A stretch of DNA of 64,000 nucleotides from Litchfieldia salsa (GCF_900104555.1 NZ_FNJU01000005.1:194216-258215); one strand, 5' to 3'; shown: positions 1 to 9,099, numbered from the stretch's first letter. Notes: a model not told the origin generated them from the letters alone. A program made the numbers and translations.

Positions 1-2714
1 ATTAGATACATTGGCATGATAAAAGAACGTAATAACACAACTAATATAATACTAATACCTGCTAGCATCAAAATGACGGTACGTGTATAATCCTGCTCTG
101 AAATTGAATCCAGATCAGAATATACACTTGTGACTCCACCAATTGCCACAGTTGCATTTTCTAATTTTGTCCCCTTAACAGCGCGTTCCACTGATGCTTT
201 AATTTCATCAATTTGCTCTAGTGCTTCACTAGAATATGGATTTGCAGTAAAGATAACTTCCATCGTCATAACTTTTCGATCCTGAGACATATAAGCATCA
301 AGAGCATGCTCAAAATCATTACTCACTAACACATCCTCGGGTATATAAAAGCCTGTCATTTGACCATTAGAAGAAAGTCCTTCTAAATAGTCCTGGGCTG
401 AATAAAGCCCCTCCGACACTTGACCCAAACCATCTGCACTCTGAGTCAAGCCATCTGTCAATTGAGTCATTTGACCATTTAAGTCTTTAAATCCATCCAG
501 GAGTTGCTGCTGACCAAGATTAATGCTTTTTAACCCTCCATCAACACTTGAAAGGCGAGATATAATTTCTCCCTGACCATTAGCTGCTGCTTCAAGTCCT
601 GTTTGTTGTTGTGAAATGCCCTTAATTAACTGATCCATTCCACCTATTAAAGCTGTTTGACCATTAATGATTGTTTCAAACGAACTATTTGCTTCACTGA
701 TGCCTGAAACCAAACCATAAAGACCTTCATTTACTTGACTTAGTCCCTGTACAATTGTCTTCGTTTGTTCTGCAGAAGCAAGAACAGTTTGTTTTAGAGC
801 ATAATATGATTGTTGGTATTCTGGATCAGCTAATAAAGCCTGATGCCCTGGATTAGATTCCATTGTACTGAAATAGCTATTTGTAGACTGTAAGTATTCT
901 GAAATCTGTGAGAGACCAGAATGGACTTCGCCGTATTTTCCAGCAAGCATTTCTACTGTTGAACCTACTTGTTTATAACCATTTAATAGTTCTTTACTAC
1001 CTGCAGATAATCGCTCAGCATTCTTTTTTATTTCATCCAAACCTGTTTTAATTTGTCCTGAACCCGCAGAACCCTCTCGAAGCCCCTGTTCAATTTGAGA
1101 TAAACCTGCTTGTAATTGAATGATCCCATTCTTTAATTCGGTAGTTCCTGAGATTAAATCACCAATTCCAGATGTGGCTGTCTCAAGTTCAGGTGCTGAT
1201 GATGTTAATTGATCACTAGCATCTTGTAGTCCATTACTGATTTGTTCTATTCCATCATTACCTTCACCTAGACCTTCTCCAAGTGTTTCAGCCTGCTTTG
1301 CTACGAATAAGTCTTCAATTGGCTCACCTGTTGGTCTCGTTGCAGACCTTACTTTCCCTACTTGATCGACTTTTACAAGCTCTTGGCTGATTTTTTCAGT
1401 CAAAGCTAAATACTCTGACGTATTCATTTCTTCATCATTCTTAATGACAATAGTTGTTGGCATGCTTTCCCCTGGACCAAAGCCAGCAGCAATAATATCA
1501 AATGCTTTTATTGCCGGAACATCATCACTAAGCTCTTCTAAAGAATTAAAGGAGAGTTTCCCATCATATGTTAGCAATGATGGAACAACAATAGCTGCTA
1601 CAATCAGTATAGCGATTAAAGGACGCGCAAGTGAAAAACGACCAACTATATCCCATAGTTTACTATCCTTATGTTCAAGTTTTCCTTTTGAAGGCCAAAA
1701 CAGCTTTGGTCCAAGAACTGCCATAAAGAAAGGAACAATGGTTACTAAAGCTAACAAAAGAATAGCAACACCTATCGCGACCGCTGAAGCCGATTGGTAT
1801 AGTTTAAATGTAGACAAACCAATAGCTGCAAACCCAATCATAACTGCCAGCCCGCTAAAGAAGACCGTTCTACCGGCATTTTTATATGTTTCAATAATAG
1901 CAGTTGAAACATTTTCAGTCTTAGACATTTCTTCTTTAAATCGACTTAGGAGTAAAATACAATAATCTGTTCCAATTCCAAATAAAACAGCTACTAAGAA
2001 AATTTGAGTGAAATTTGACAACGGAAAATTCACCTTATCTACTAATAAAGCTACAATCGATTGTGATGCAAGATAAGTAAGCAGAACCGTAACCAAAGGA
2101 ATAAAGGGTGTGATAATGGATCTAAAAACGATAAGTAATACAGAGAGAATAAAAACAACTGTAATCCATTCGGTTTTCTTTAATCCTTCCTCCGAGTTTT
2201 TTACTAAAGCCTCATCAATCATCCAACTACTTGTATAATAATGAGATAAATTTACTTCTTCAATTGCTTCGTATAACTTATCTGATATTTCCTCAGCTGA
2301 TTGATTACCTTTATCTACACTAAGTGAAATAAGAATGGTTGTACCATCTTCTGATACAAGCTGTTTTTCTAATTCAATCTCATTAAAATGAGTAATGATT
2401 CCAGTAATACCTAATTCAGCCTTCTTTTCTTCCAAAATATTTATTGCTGCTTTCGCTTGAATTTCGTCTTCTTCAGTCAAACCTTTTTCATTATGAAAAA
2501 CTAAAGCAACTTGAGAATCTTTAGATGCATTTTCTTCCTTCTGCACCTTATTTAAAATTTCATCTGCCATTGTGGAAGAATAACCATTAGGTACTGAGAT
2601 TTGACCTTTTTCACGAACTAGATCTGCCATATTCGGTGCAATTGTAAATAAAACAGCTACAACTGCAATCCATCCAGCTATAATAAACCATCTGGCTTTA
2701 ATAATTGTGTTCAC
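1..2714 (-). CDS. MMPL/RND-family membrane exporter, YdgH-like (3' end outside window)
   Basis: Read on the minus strand from a GTG start (MNTIIKARWFII) and open to the window edge, giving about 904 residues with the C terminus missing. An N-terminal membrane helix is followed by an extracellular domain, a helix cluster typical of MMPL/SSD permeases (GIGTDYCILLLSRFKEE), a second extracellular region, and the start of a second helix set. The second extracellular region contains a long run of Leu-x-x-Gly-like heptads such as LISGTTELKNG, as in YhgE/YdgH-type proteins. GTG overlaps the stop of the upstream MarR gene by 4 bp (GTGA), with GGAGG just upstream, so the two are translationally coupled as in B. 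subtilis ydgG-ydgH. The substrate cannot be told; lipid or drug export is inferred from the family. Confidence 0.88.
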   Translation of the reverse strand, partial: MNTIIKARWFIIAGWIAVVAVLFTIAPNMADLVREKGQISVPNGYSSTMADEILNKVQKEENASKDSQVALVFHNEKGLTEEDEIQAKAAINILEEKKAELGITGIITHFNEIELEKQLVSEDGTTILISLSVDKGNQSAEEISDKLYEAIEEVNLSHYYTSSWMIDEALVKNSEEGLKKTEWITVVFILSVLLIVFRSIITPFIPLVTVLLTYLASQSIVALLVDKVNFPLSNFTQIFLVAVLFGIGTDYCILLLSRFKEEMSKTENVSTAIIETYKNAGRTVFFSGLAVMIGFAAIGLSTFKLYQSASAVAIGVAILLLALVTIVPFFMAVLGPKLFWPSKGKLEHKDSKLWDIVGRFSLARPLIAILIVAAIVVPSLLTYDGKLSFNSLEELSDDVPAIKAFDIIAAGFGPGESMPTTIVIKNDEEMNTSEYLALTEKISQELVKVDQVGKVRSATRPTGEPIEDLFVAKQAETLGEGLGEGNDGIEQISNGLQDASDQLTSSAPELETATSGIGDLISGTTELKNGIIQLQAGLSQIEQGLREGSAGSGQIKTGLDEIKKNAERLSAGSKELLNGYKQVGSTVEMLAGKYGEVHSGLSQISEYLQSTNSYFSTMESNPGHQALLADPEYQQSYYALKQTVLASAEQTKTIVQGLSQVNEGLYGLVSGISEANSSFETIINGQTALIGGMDQLIKGISQQQTGLEAAANGQGEIISRLSSVDGGLKSINLGQQQLLDGFKDLNGQMTQLTDGLTQSADGLGQVSEGLYSAQDYLEGLSSNGQMTGFYIPEDVLVSNDFEHALDAYMSQDRKVMTMEVIFTANPYSSEALEQIDEIKASVERAVKGTKLENATVAIGGVTSVYSDLDSISEQDYTRTVILMLAGISIILVVLLRSFIMPMYL

Positions 2715-3178
2715 TTTTTATCCTCCAACCCTTCAATATTTATATTTTCTAATATCATCGAAAGCTTCTCATAGGTCTTAATAAATGCTTCTATTTCTTT
2801 TTCATCGAATTGTGTAATGAAATGCTCAACTAGTTTACAGATTTTTTGTTCAGTCTTATAAAATAAATCCTCACCCTTTTCCGTAAGTGTTAAATACACT
2901 ACACGACGATCATTTTGATCCCTAGTTCTTGTAATTAACTCTTTATCTGTAAGACGATTTATAATGGCGGTAATTGCACTTTTTTTCACACTAAAGACTT
3001 CTGATAATTCAGTAGATGTACAATTAGTTGTCTTTTTGATATACCTTAAAGTTGTATGTTGTTCATTGGTTAAATCGTCACTAATCTGATCTCTTATCAA
3101 GGATTCACCTTTTTTCATTACTGAAAAAGACACCGATATATATCGATCTACGAGTTCTTGTATTTTCTGATGATCCAT
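2711..3178 (-). CDS. MarR-family transcriptional regulator (YdgG-like)
   Basis: A 155-residue winged-helix protein of the usual MarR length. The HTH region reads STELSEVFSVKKSAITAIIN, followed by the wing with DQNDRRVVYLTLTEKG, the family signature. N- and C-terminal helices would form the dimer interface. It is the first gene of a two-gene operon with the MMPL exporter and overlaps its start by 4 bp. Inferred role: a ligand-relieved repressor of its own operon. The promoter and a matching inverted repeat lie directly upstream. The ligand is unknown. Confidence 0.9.
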   Translation of the reverse strand: MDHQKIQELVDRYISVSFSVMKKGESLIRDQISDDLTNEQHTTLRYIKKTTNCTSTELSEVFSVKKSAITAIINRLTDKELITRTRDQNDRRVVYLTLTEKGEDLFYKTEQKICKLVEHFITQFDEKEIEAFIKTYEKLSMILENINIEGLEDKK

Positions 3179-3199
3179 AAACTCACCTTCCTTCCTTTT

Positions 3200-3258
3200 A
3201 GTTCAACAATTTAATAGTTCACTTGTTTAACTATATGGCATTTTTTGATCATTATCAA
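3200..3258 (-). promoter_or_regulatory. SigA-type promoter with overlapping MarR-like operator
   Basis: On the minus strand, -35 TTGATA (3253-3258) and -10 TATAGT (3230-3235) are separated by exactly 17 bp. An inverted repeat AGTTAAACAA / TTGTTGAACT (3223-3232 and 3200-3209, 13-bp spacer, one mismatch) begins inside the -10 and runs downstream toward the marR start. The position suits autorepression. The sites are seen in the sequence; binding by this MarR protein is inferred. Confidence 0.6.
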
Positions 3259-3329
3259 TATAAAAATAAATAAAAACCTGAGGAATAACCACAGGTTTAG
3301 CAGTAAATTTATACGAATCCCATCGTAAA

Positions 3330-3473
3330 TTATCCTTTAATTCCCTGCAACCACTCAGAGTAACACTCACTGCACAATACTTCCTCCTGGTGCTGGTTAT
3401 TATTATTAAATGAAACATGATGAACGCTATTTTCTTCTACATCATAATCACAGTAAAAACATTTTGAAGACAT
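3330..3473 (-). CDS. small two-CxxC (zinc-ribbon-like) protein, 47 aa
   Basis: A short ORF beginning MSSKCFYCDY with AAGGAG well placed upstream of ATG. It has two Cys-x2-Cys pairs (C5/C8 and C34/C37) separated by an Asn/His-rich linker, which is the pattern of a small zinc-binding fold. I do not recognise the family and assign no function. It lies upstream of, and on the same strand as, the marR operon. Its own ribosome binding site and cysteine spacing are the reasons for calling it. Confidence 0.6.
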   Translation of the reverse strand: MSSKCFYCDYDVEENSVHHVSFNNNNQHQEEVLCSECYSEWLQGIKG

Positions 3474-3660
3474 ATAGATCACACTCCTTTTATCCATAGT
3501 CTTTCAAAATGTTCTCTAATATCTCTATGTAATTTTATCCTTTTGCTCTAAAAAAAAAATAAATTTTAGGTACTTGTCTTAAACAAATTAAATGATTTAT
3601 ACGTATTCTATAATAAAGGAGACTTCAGCTCCTTAAGATCATAACTAAAGGAGGGAAATC

Positions 3661-3885
3661 ATGTTTCCACCAAATCGATTTGGACCACCAAGACAAAGAC
3701 CACCTTTCCCACCACCCAATAATGTAGGGCAGAATCCACAACAAAATCCCCTGAATTATTTTAAAAAGCCTGACGGACACTGGGACATCGATAAAATCTC
3801 AGGTTCAATTGGTCAAATGAACAAATTGGTAGGCCAAGTAAGTCCTATGGTTAAACAACTAAATGGATTCATGAAGAAACTTTAG
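3661..3885 (+). CDS. YppG-like small protein
   Basis: A 74-residue protein with a Pro/Arg/Asn/Gln-rich N-terminal half (MFPPNRFGPPRQRPPFPPPN) and a C-terminal helix rich in Gly, Gln, Met and Val (GQMNKLVGQVSPMVKQLNGF). This architecture matches the YppG family of Bacillus, whose function is not established, although coat or spore association is often suggested. AAGGAGGG lies just before ATG. It is monocistronic: two hairpin terminators follow immediately. The family assignment is by resemblance only. Confidence 0.65.
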   Translation: MFPPNRFGPPRQRPPFPPPNNVGQNPQQNPLNYFKKPDGHWDIDKISGSIGQMNKLVGQVSPMVKQLNGFMKKL

Positions 3886-3917
3886 AGATGGAGCTTATCG
3901 TTCCATCTTTTTTTTTT
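3886..3917 (+). terminator. intrinsic terminator of the YppG-like gene
   Basis: AGATGGA and TCCATCT form a 7-bp stem around an 8-9 nt loop, followed by an uninterrupted T run. It starts one base after the stop codon. Confidence 0.75.
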
Positions 3918-3924
3918 GGAAATC

Positions 3925-3965
3925 AAAAAAAAAAGGGAGCAATCGTTCGATTGCTCCCTTTTTTT
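3925..3965. terminator. bidirectional terminator
   Basis: AAGGGAGCAAT pairs perfectly with ATTGCTCCCTT, flanked by A and T runs on both sides. It can terminate the plus-strand YppG-like gene and the minus-strand YjcZ-type gene that ends at 3978. Confidence 0.85.
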
Positions 3966-3977
3966 AACTATTTAAAT

Positions 3978-4136
3978 TTAGCACCAAGCTGCTCCAACAA
4001 TAATTAGCAGAATGAATAGAACAACGATTAACGCAAATCCTCTACCTGCTCCGTAGCCAGCACCAGCAACGGGAGCAACGGGAGCACCGTAACCACATCC
4101 ATAACCTGCTGCACCATAACCATATCCAAAGCCCAT
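3978..4136 (-). CDS. YjcZ-family micro-protein, 52 aa
   Basis: It begins [17 protein letters not shown], a Gly/Tyr-rich head, and ends with one hydrophobic helix ([18 protein letters not shown]). The head-plus-single-helix design with the motif [17 protein letters not shown] defines the YjcZ family of Bacillaceae sporulation-associated micro-proteins. AAGGAGTG precedes ATG. A second paralogue lies directly upstream and two more are found near 18.2 kb. A membrane or spore-envelope location is inferred. Confidence 0.85.
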   Translation of the reverse strand: MGFGYGYGAAGYGCGYGAPVAPVAGAGYGAGRGFALIVVLFILLIIVGAAWC

Positions 4137-4188
4137 GAAAGTCACTCCTTTCTTATTTATGTTATTTCTGGTTTTTTAATTCATTTGT

Positions 4189-4290
4189 TTAGTATCCGTA
4201 ACCAACGTAAGAAGCACCAATAATAATAAGGAGAATAAACAATACAACGACTAAAGCAAATCCTCCGCCATAACCTGCAGTTGCACCCAT
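4189..4290 (-). CDS. YjcZ-family micro-protein, 33 aa
   Basis: It begins MGATAGYGGG and continues into the hydrophobic helix [26 protein letters not shown] ribosome binding site precedes ATG. It sits about 50 bp upstream of its larger paralogue on the same strand, so the two are probably co-transcribed. Missed by ordinary length cut-offs but clearly of the same family from its helix. Confidence 0.82.
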   Translation of the reverse strand: MGATAGYGGGFALVVVLFILLIIIGASYVGYGY

Positions 4291-4463
4291 AATTTAACAC
4301 CTCCATATGTGTTTGTTATACTGTATGTAAGAAGGGTGCTTTTCGATATAGGTAAACCCCCAACTTCTTTATTTTGGGCGATTAACTTATAAAGGAATTA
4401 TCGGATTCATTCTAGAACTCTTATCATATACTTGATTTAAAGTTATAGAATGGAGGGAAAAGA

Positions 4464-6593
4464 TTGAAGAAGTTTATTCCGTTAGGATATCTTGGATCAA
4501 TTATCTTAATTTTAACTAGTATCATTTACTTTTTTGCAGGAAATTGGGCTACATTTTCTCGTATAGACAAAATCGGGTTATCGATTAGTGCTATGATGAT
4601 TTTTTATCTTTTATCCGTTGTTGCCTCTAAATTCATTTCACATCATTCATTTTTAGGAAAGTGGTTTATTGTTACAGGAGCCATTACATTTGGGGTAAGT
4701 GTTGCATTAATTGGTCAAATATATAATTCTCATGCGGATAGCTACATACTCTTTGCAGTTTGGCTAATTCCAACATTTGCATTCGCACTTATTACACGTT
4801 ATCTCCCTTTTTGGTTAATGAGTTATTTCTTATTTCATTTTACGTTCTGGTTTTATATGAATCCTTCATCCTACCGTATTGTACGATCGGATTTTCAGGA
4901 ATGGAGATTATATTTCATATTAGCTCTTATTAATGTTTGCATATTTGCTTTGACATTTTTTCGGTTCTTCAATTACAAGTATATACGTTACTTAAGTTAT
5001 ATAACGACACATGCCTTTCTTATTGGGATTAGTTTTTTTGAACTGTTTAATCCTTATAGTGGTTGGACGAATCTCCTTTATATAGCCTTTACACTCGTTT
5101 CCTACTATTATTTTTCTTCCAAAAAAGTAGACAGAGGGTTAACGATTATCTTATTTATCATGGCGATTCTTTATGTAAACGTAAAACTAATTGAGTTGCC
5201 GTTTTTATTCGACCTTGGTTTTTTTGCGTATCAACTAAGTGGAATTTTCCTTTCAATTAGCTTAATTTTTGGTGGAATCTATTTGGCAAGAAAAATTACG
5301 GCCCAACATCAATCCACACCTACAAATCATGTTCTTAGAAGAATTTTGATTGTGATTGTGACGCTATTTGGTTCTGGAATGTTTGTTACAAGTTTTGGCG
5401 GAATTTTGTATATGATTACTGAAAATGAATATGCTTCAGTATTTCTAAGTCTCCTTTTTATCACACTAGGATTATTGCTTAAAAAGTTGGATCCAGCAGC
5501 AAGGCATACCTTATTGTTTATTGGTTTTTTCTCAGGCTTGGCCGAAGCAATATTCCTCTCCTTACCTGTAACTCTTCTATTCCTATTACTAGGAGTGGCT
5601 GTTACAGCCTCTATAAAAGATGGAATTGTTCGGTTTATCAGCTATACAACCGCGTTAGGTTGCAGTCTTTCTCTTGTATTAGGAGAATTTAATCTAACTG
5701 AATACTTGGATATTGTATTTTTGGGGTTCATCCTTCTAAATTCTGTTGTAGCATATCTGTTTAAAACAAATAAAGCTATTCATCGTATTGGATACTTTTA
5801 CTTTTTAATTTTCTTATTATCATTAACGTTTTTAGAAAACGGGGTTTTATTAGAAGTTATATATAGTCTGACTTTCTTCTTAGTTACCACCTATCTAATT
5901 GTTTATTTTTCTAGAATAGACGAGAAAGCTATTGTTACGATGACAACTATCTTTTGGCTAGGATTCTTAGTTTTCACTTATTATGATTTTGTTTGGTCCC
6001 TTGTCCATAAGTCACTCTCGTTTTTCATTATTGGTCTAATCTTATTATTGGTGACAAGATTAATAGACCGTCATACCTATAACCATATATATGTAAAACA
6101 CGCAATTCCATTTCCAAAGCAAAGCGTCTCAATCTTAATTATTATAATCCTTCAGATCGGACTCTTAGGTTATCAAATAGGCTCTAATGAATGGTTATTA
6201 AAGAATGGCAAGGTCATCACACTGAATCTCTCACCTATTGATCCAAGATCACTACTACAAGGTGATTATTTGAGACTTGGCTATGAAATTGCTGAACAAG
6301 ATTCACTTATGATTGAGTCTGGAGCAAAACTTTATGTTTTATTAGAAAAGAATCAGGATGGAATTTATGAAAAGAAAAAGGTGATAACAGAAAGGATAGA
6401 CCCAAAAAGCTATCCTCTAAATCAAAACGAGGCTCTTATTACAGGAAAATATAATGGATATGATACGATTATCTATGGAATTGAAAGTTATTTTGTTCAA
6501 GAAGGAACAGGCTTGGAAATTGAAAGAAATGCTAAAACCGCAAAAGTAATCGTATCTAAAAAAGGTGATGCTCTACTATTATCGGTTGAGTAG
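4464..6593 (+). CDS. DUF2157 / GDYXXLXY-domain polytopic membrane protein
   Basis: 709 residues starting at TTG, with GGAGGG 6-7 nt upstream. The N-terminal part resembles DUF2157 (SGFL-like helices then GxxxxVSVALIGQIYNSHAD). The middle is a long series of membrane helices, and the C-terminal soluble part carries LLQGDYLRLGYEI, the motif that names the GDYXXLXY family, followed by a small beta-rich domain ending in KAKVIVSKKG. In many bacteria these parts are separate neighbouring genes; here they form one chain. No enzymatic motif is seen and the function is unknown. It stands alone, with no close partner gene. Confidence 0.75.
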   Translation: MKKFIPLGYLGSIILILTSIIYFFAGNWATFSRIDKIGLSISAMMIFYLLSVVASKFISHHSFLGKWFIVTGAITFGVSVALIGQIYNSHADSYILFAVWLIPTFAFALITRYLPFWLMSYFLFHFTFWFYMNPSSYRIVRSDFQEWRLYFILALINVCIFALTFFRFFNYKYIRYLSYITTHAFLIGISFFELFNPYSGWTNLLYIAFTLVSYYYFSSKKVDRGLTIILFIMAILYVNVKLIELPFLFDLGFFAYQLSGIFLSISLIFGGIYLARKITAQHQSTPTNHVLRRILIVIVTLFGSGMFVTSFGGILYMITENEYASVFLSLLFITLGLLLKKLDPAARHTLLFIGFFSGLAEAIFLSLPVTLLFLLLGVAVTASIKDGIVRFISYTTALGCSLSLVLGEFNLTEYLDIVFLGFILLNSVVAYLFKTNKAIHRIGYFYFLIFLLSLTFLENGVLLEVIYSLTFFLVTTYLIVYFSRIDEKAIVTMTTIFWLGFLVFTYYDFVWSLVHKSLSFFIIGLILLLVTRLIDRHTYNHIYVKHAIPFPKQSVSILIIIILQIGLLGYQIGSNEWLLKNGKVITLNLSPIDPRSLLQGDYLRLGYEIAEQDSLMIESGAKLYVLLEKNQDGIYEKKKVITERIDPKSYPLNQNEALITGKYNGYDTIIYGIESYFVQEGTGLEIERNAKTAKVIVSKKGDALLLSVE

Positions 6594-6688
6594 CAAAGAG
6601 CAAGACGTATGAGTTAACATAAAACTATTTTTTAAATGTTTGACTGTTTTCTCAAAGTTTGTTGATTAAGACCTAAAACATTCACCAA

Positions 6689-6805
6689 GCAGGCTGAATA
6701 CACGTAGACTCCTGCGGGATCAGTGGCCAAAGTGAGACCCCACAGGAGCTGTGCGACGAGGAGGCTCACTGGTCACCCGCCGGACGCGGAGTGTATTCGG
6801 CCTGC
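6689..6805 (+). repeat. dispersed palindromic element, family A, copy 1
   Basis: About 117 bp bounded by inverted ends GCAGGCTGAATACA / TGTATTCGGCCTGC. Inside are a second inverted pair around CTCCTGCGGG and a GACGAGGAGGCTCACTGG arm, so the transcript would fold into a long branched hairpin. Near-identical copies occur at 8941, 34752 (reverse) and 60136 (shortened). It carries no ORF, so it is a non-autonomous REP/MITE-like element. Confidence 0.8.
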
Positions 6806-6847
6806 GGCTTTTATAAGCAACAATTTAAACGAAAACAGCCATATCAA

Positions 6848-6894
6848 AAGGATAGCCTAATGGATGTTAAAACATAGTCCAATTGGCTATCCTT
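6848..6894. terminator. convergent terminator
   Basis: AAGGATAGCC pairs with GGCTATCCTT across a 27-nt loop between the convergent DUF2157 and PAP2 genes, with a T-rich tail on the minus strand. Confidence 0.65.
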
Positions 6895-6901
6895 ATGTAT
6901 T

Positions 6902-7573
6902 TTACTTCTTTTTATTAATAAGTTTGCCTACTTCCTCATAAACGAGGATGGAGATAATTAGCATGATTAACCCTATTGCAAATCCCCCAAATACGTCAGT
7001 AGGGTAATGAGCATTTAAAACAATTCTACTTATCCCGATCAAAAAGATAATAGTTCCCATTGACCATCCAACAACTCTCTTAATCTTCTGATCTTTCATT
7101 CGTGCGATCAAATAATAAGCGATAAATCCGAAAAACATAATTCCGACCATTGCATGTCCACTTGGAAAGCTGTACCCTTCAGCATAAATTGATGGATCAA
7201 TCAACGGTCGTTCTCTTCCAATTGATCCTTTCAAATATTTATTTAACTGATCTCCCCCTGCAGCTACGATGATTAAGATTGACATGCCCAAATAATCTCG
7301 ATATTTCCACCAAATATAAAGGACAGCTAAAATTAAAACAGTAATAATGCCCCACTTTGAGCCGATATTAGTAAATATCGAAAAAAACGTAACGACAAAT
7401 TCAGTTGATATACTTGATATTAGTTCTCCAATTACTTTATCAACTGAAATAACTTCCCCACTTTTTAGTTCATTTATGAAGAGCCACGTATAAATGACTA
7501 CAAATACAGTAAGAGGTATAAGAAATAGAAACAACCTATTCCCCTGCGTATTCTCTGTTTTTTTTATCTCCAC
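6902..7573 (-). CDS. PAP2-superfamily membrane phosphatase
   Basis: A 223-residue protein with about six membrane helices and all three phosphatase motifs: KGSIGRERP (115-123), PSGH (137-140) and SR-x5-H-x3-D (182-193). The catalytic His and Asp are therefore present. Members dephosphorylate lipid pyrophosphates such as undecaprenyl-PP or phosphatidylglycerophosphate at the outer face of the membrane; which substrate is used here is not evident. The start is GTG with a weak AAGGGG upstream. It is transcribed alone, convergent with the preceding gene and divergent from yhaA. Confidence 0.88.
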   Translation of the reverse strand: MEIKKTENTQGNRLFLFLIPLTVFVVIYTWLFINELKSGEVISVDKVIGELISSISTEFVVTFFSIFTNIGSKWGIITVLILAVLYIWWKYRDYLGMSILIIVAAGGDQLNKYLKGSIGRERPLIDPSIYAEGYSFPSGHAMVGIMFFGFIAYYLIARMKDQKIKRVVGWSMGTIIFLIGISRIVLNAHYPTDVFGGFAIGLIMLIISILVYEEVGKLINKKK

Positions 7574-7714
7574 TCAATCACTCGCCCCTTTTTTTAAAAA
7601 AATTTTATTCATGCTCAGATTTTCATTTTACAATATATGTCCAACTTTTTTAACTATCTCATGCTATAATTAAAAATTATACAAATAGTTTGAATTTAAT
7701 GAGGAGGTTGTTAA

Positions 7715-8917
7715 ATGCAAGTAGATTTATTTGATTCATTAGAAGGATATTATGATGAAATGGTTAGTATAAGAAGACATTTGCATCAACATCCTGAACT
7801 ATCATTTCAGGAATATAACACAGCAGCATTTATTGCTGAATATTATAGAAATCTAGGCATTGACGTTCGTACAAATGTTGGTGGTAATGGGGTTGTTGCC
7901 AAGGTTGTTGGTCGGAAACCCGGACCTACAGTTGCATTGAGAGCAGATTTTGATGCACTACCTATTCAAGATGAAAAAGAGGTTGAATATAAATCTAAAG
8001 TACCTGGAGTCATGCATGCGTGTGGACACGATGGCCATACTGCTGCTTTACTTGTCCTAGGCAAGGTCTTACACGAAATGAAAGATGAACTTGAGGGTTC
8101 AATTGTTTTAATTCATCAACATGCAGAAGAATTCGGACCTGGTGGAGCAATTAGTATGATTGAGGATGGTTGCCTTGAGGGTGTAGATGTTATATTTGGC
8201 ACCCATTTATGGGCAAGCGAACCAACTGGGACCATCCAATACCGTGTAGGACCTATAATGGCAGCCGCAGACCGTTTTGATATTACCATTCAAGGGTCTG
8301 GCGGACATGGTGCACAGCCCCATAAAACAAAAGATGCAGTCGTTACTGCATCTCAACTTGTCGTAAATTTACAGCAAATTGTAAGCAGAAAGGTAGACCC
8401 TACAAAGTCTGCAGTTCTATCTGTTGCTTCATTTATTGCTCAAAACGCATTTAACGTTATTGCCGATTCTGCCCAATTAGGCGGTACTGTCCGAACATTT
8501 GATGAAGAAGTTAGAAGTCAAGTTGAAACTGAAATGGAACGAGTGATTAAGGGAACTTGCATCACTTCAGATTCATCCTACACATATACGTTTACTCGCG
8601 GATATCCAGCCGTTGTAAATCATAAGCAAGAAACACAATTTTTAACTGAAATTGCTAATAGTATCCCTGGAGTAAAGGTGGTTGAGGAAGCAGAACCTCA
8701 AATGGGTGGTGAGGATTTCGCCTATTATTTACAGCATGTCAAGGGGACATTCTTCTTCACTGGAGCAAAACCACAAGGTGTTGAAAACCCATATCCCCAT
8801 CATCATCCTAAATTTGATTTCGATGAAAAAGCTTTACTGATTTCCTCAAAAACACTCGGCTCAGCCGCTTTAGGTTTTTTGAAAAATAATAAGACTACGG
8901 TTGAAACAGCACAGTAA
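7715..8917 (+). CDS. yhaA: M20-family N-acyl-amino-acid amidohydrolase (YhaA-like)
   Basis: 400 residues with the M20D amidohydrolase pattern: RRHLHQHPELSFQE (20-33), the metal site HACGHDGHTA (101-110), HQHAEE (134-139) and a C-terminal MGGEDFAYY metal ligand. Such enzymes release an acyl or aryl group from amino acids in the cytosol using a two-metal centre. GAGGAGG stands 7 nt before ATG. In B. subtilis yhaA lies next to ecsABC, as here, although the gene is convergent with ecsC. A dispersed repeat has inserted just after its stop. Confidence 0.88.
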   Translation: MQVDLFDSLEGYYDEMVSIRRHLHQHPELSFQEYNTAAFIAEYYRNLGIDVRTNVGGNGVVAKVVGRKPGPTVALRADFDALPIQDEKEVEYKSKVPGVMHACGHDGHTAALLVLGKVLHEMKDELEGSIVLIHQHAEEFGPGGAISMIEDGCLEGVDVIFGTHLWASEPTGTIQYRVGPIMAAADRFDITIQGSGGHGAQPHKTKDAVVTASQLVVNLQQIVSRKVDPTKSAVLSVASFIAQNAFNVIADSAQLGGTVRTFDEEVRSQVETEMERVIKGTCITSDSSYTYTFTRGYPAVVNHKQETQFLTEIANSIPGVKVVEEAEPQMGGEDFAYYLQHVKGTFFFTGAKPQGVENPYPHHHPKFDFDEKALLISSKTLGSAALGFLKNNKTTVETAQ

Positions 8918-8940
8918 TTTAATTAGAGAAGGTAGTATAA

Positions 8941-9058
8941 GCAGGCTGAATACACTTAGACTCCTGCGGGACCAGTGGCCAAAGTGAGACCCCGCAGGAG
9001 CTTTAGCGACGAGGAGGCTCACTGGTCACCCGCCGGACGCGGAGTGTATTCAGCCTGC
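8941..9058 (+). repeat. dispersed palindromic element, family A, copy 2
   Basis: Same orientation and nearly the same sequence as the copy at 6689, with ends GCAGGCTGAATACA and TGTATTCAGCCTGC that are perfect inverted repeats. It lies between yhaA and ecsC. Confidence 0.85.
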
Positions 9059-9099
9059 GCTTTAAAAAAGCAACACTGTATACAAAAACAACCTTTCAT

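Noticed and set aside
1444-1965. 173-aa plus-strand ORF
   Set aside because: It is antisense to the MMPL exporter frame, which runs uninterrupted on the minus strand with clear motifs.
3227-3418. 63-aa minus-strand ORF
   Set aside because: It overlaps in another frame the 47-aa two-CxxC ORF, which has the SD and the cysteine pattern.
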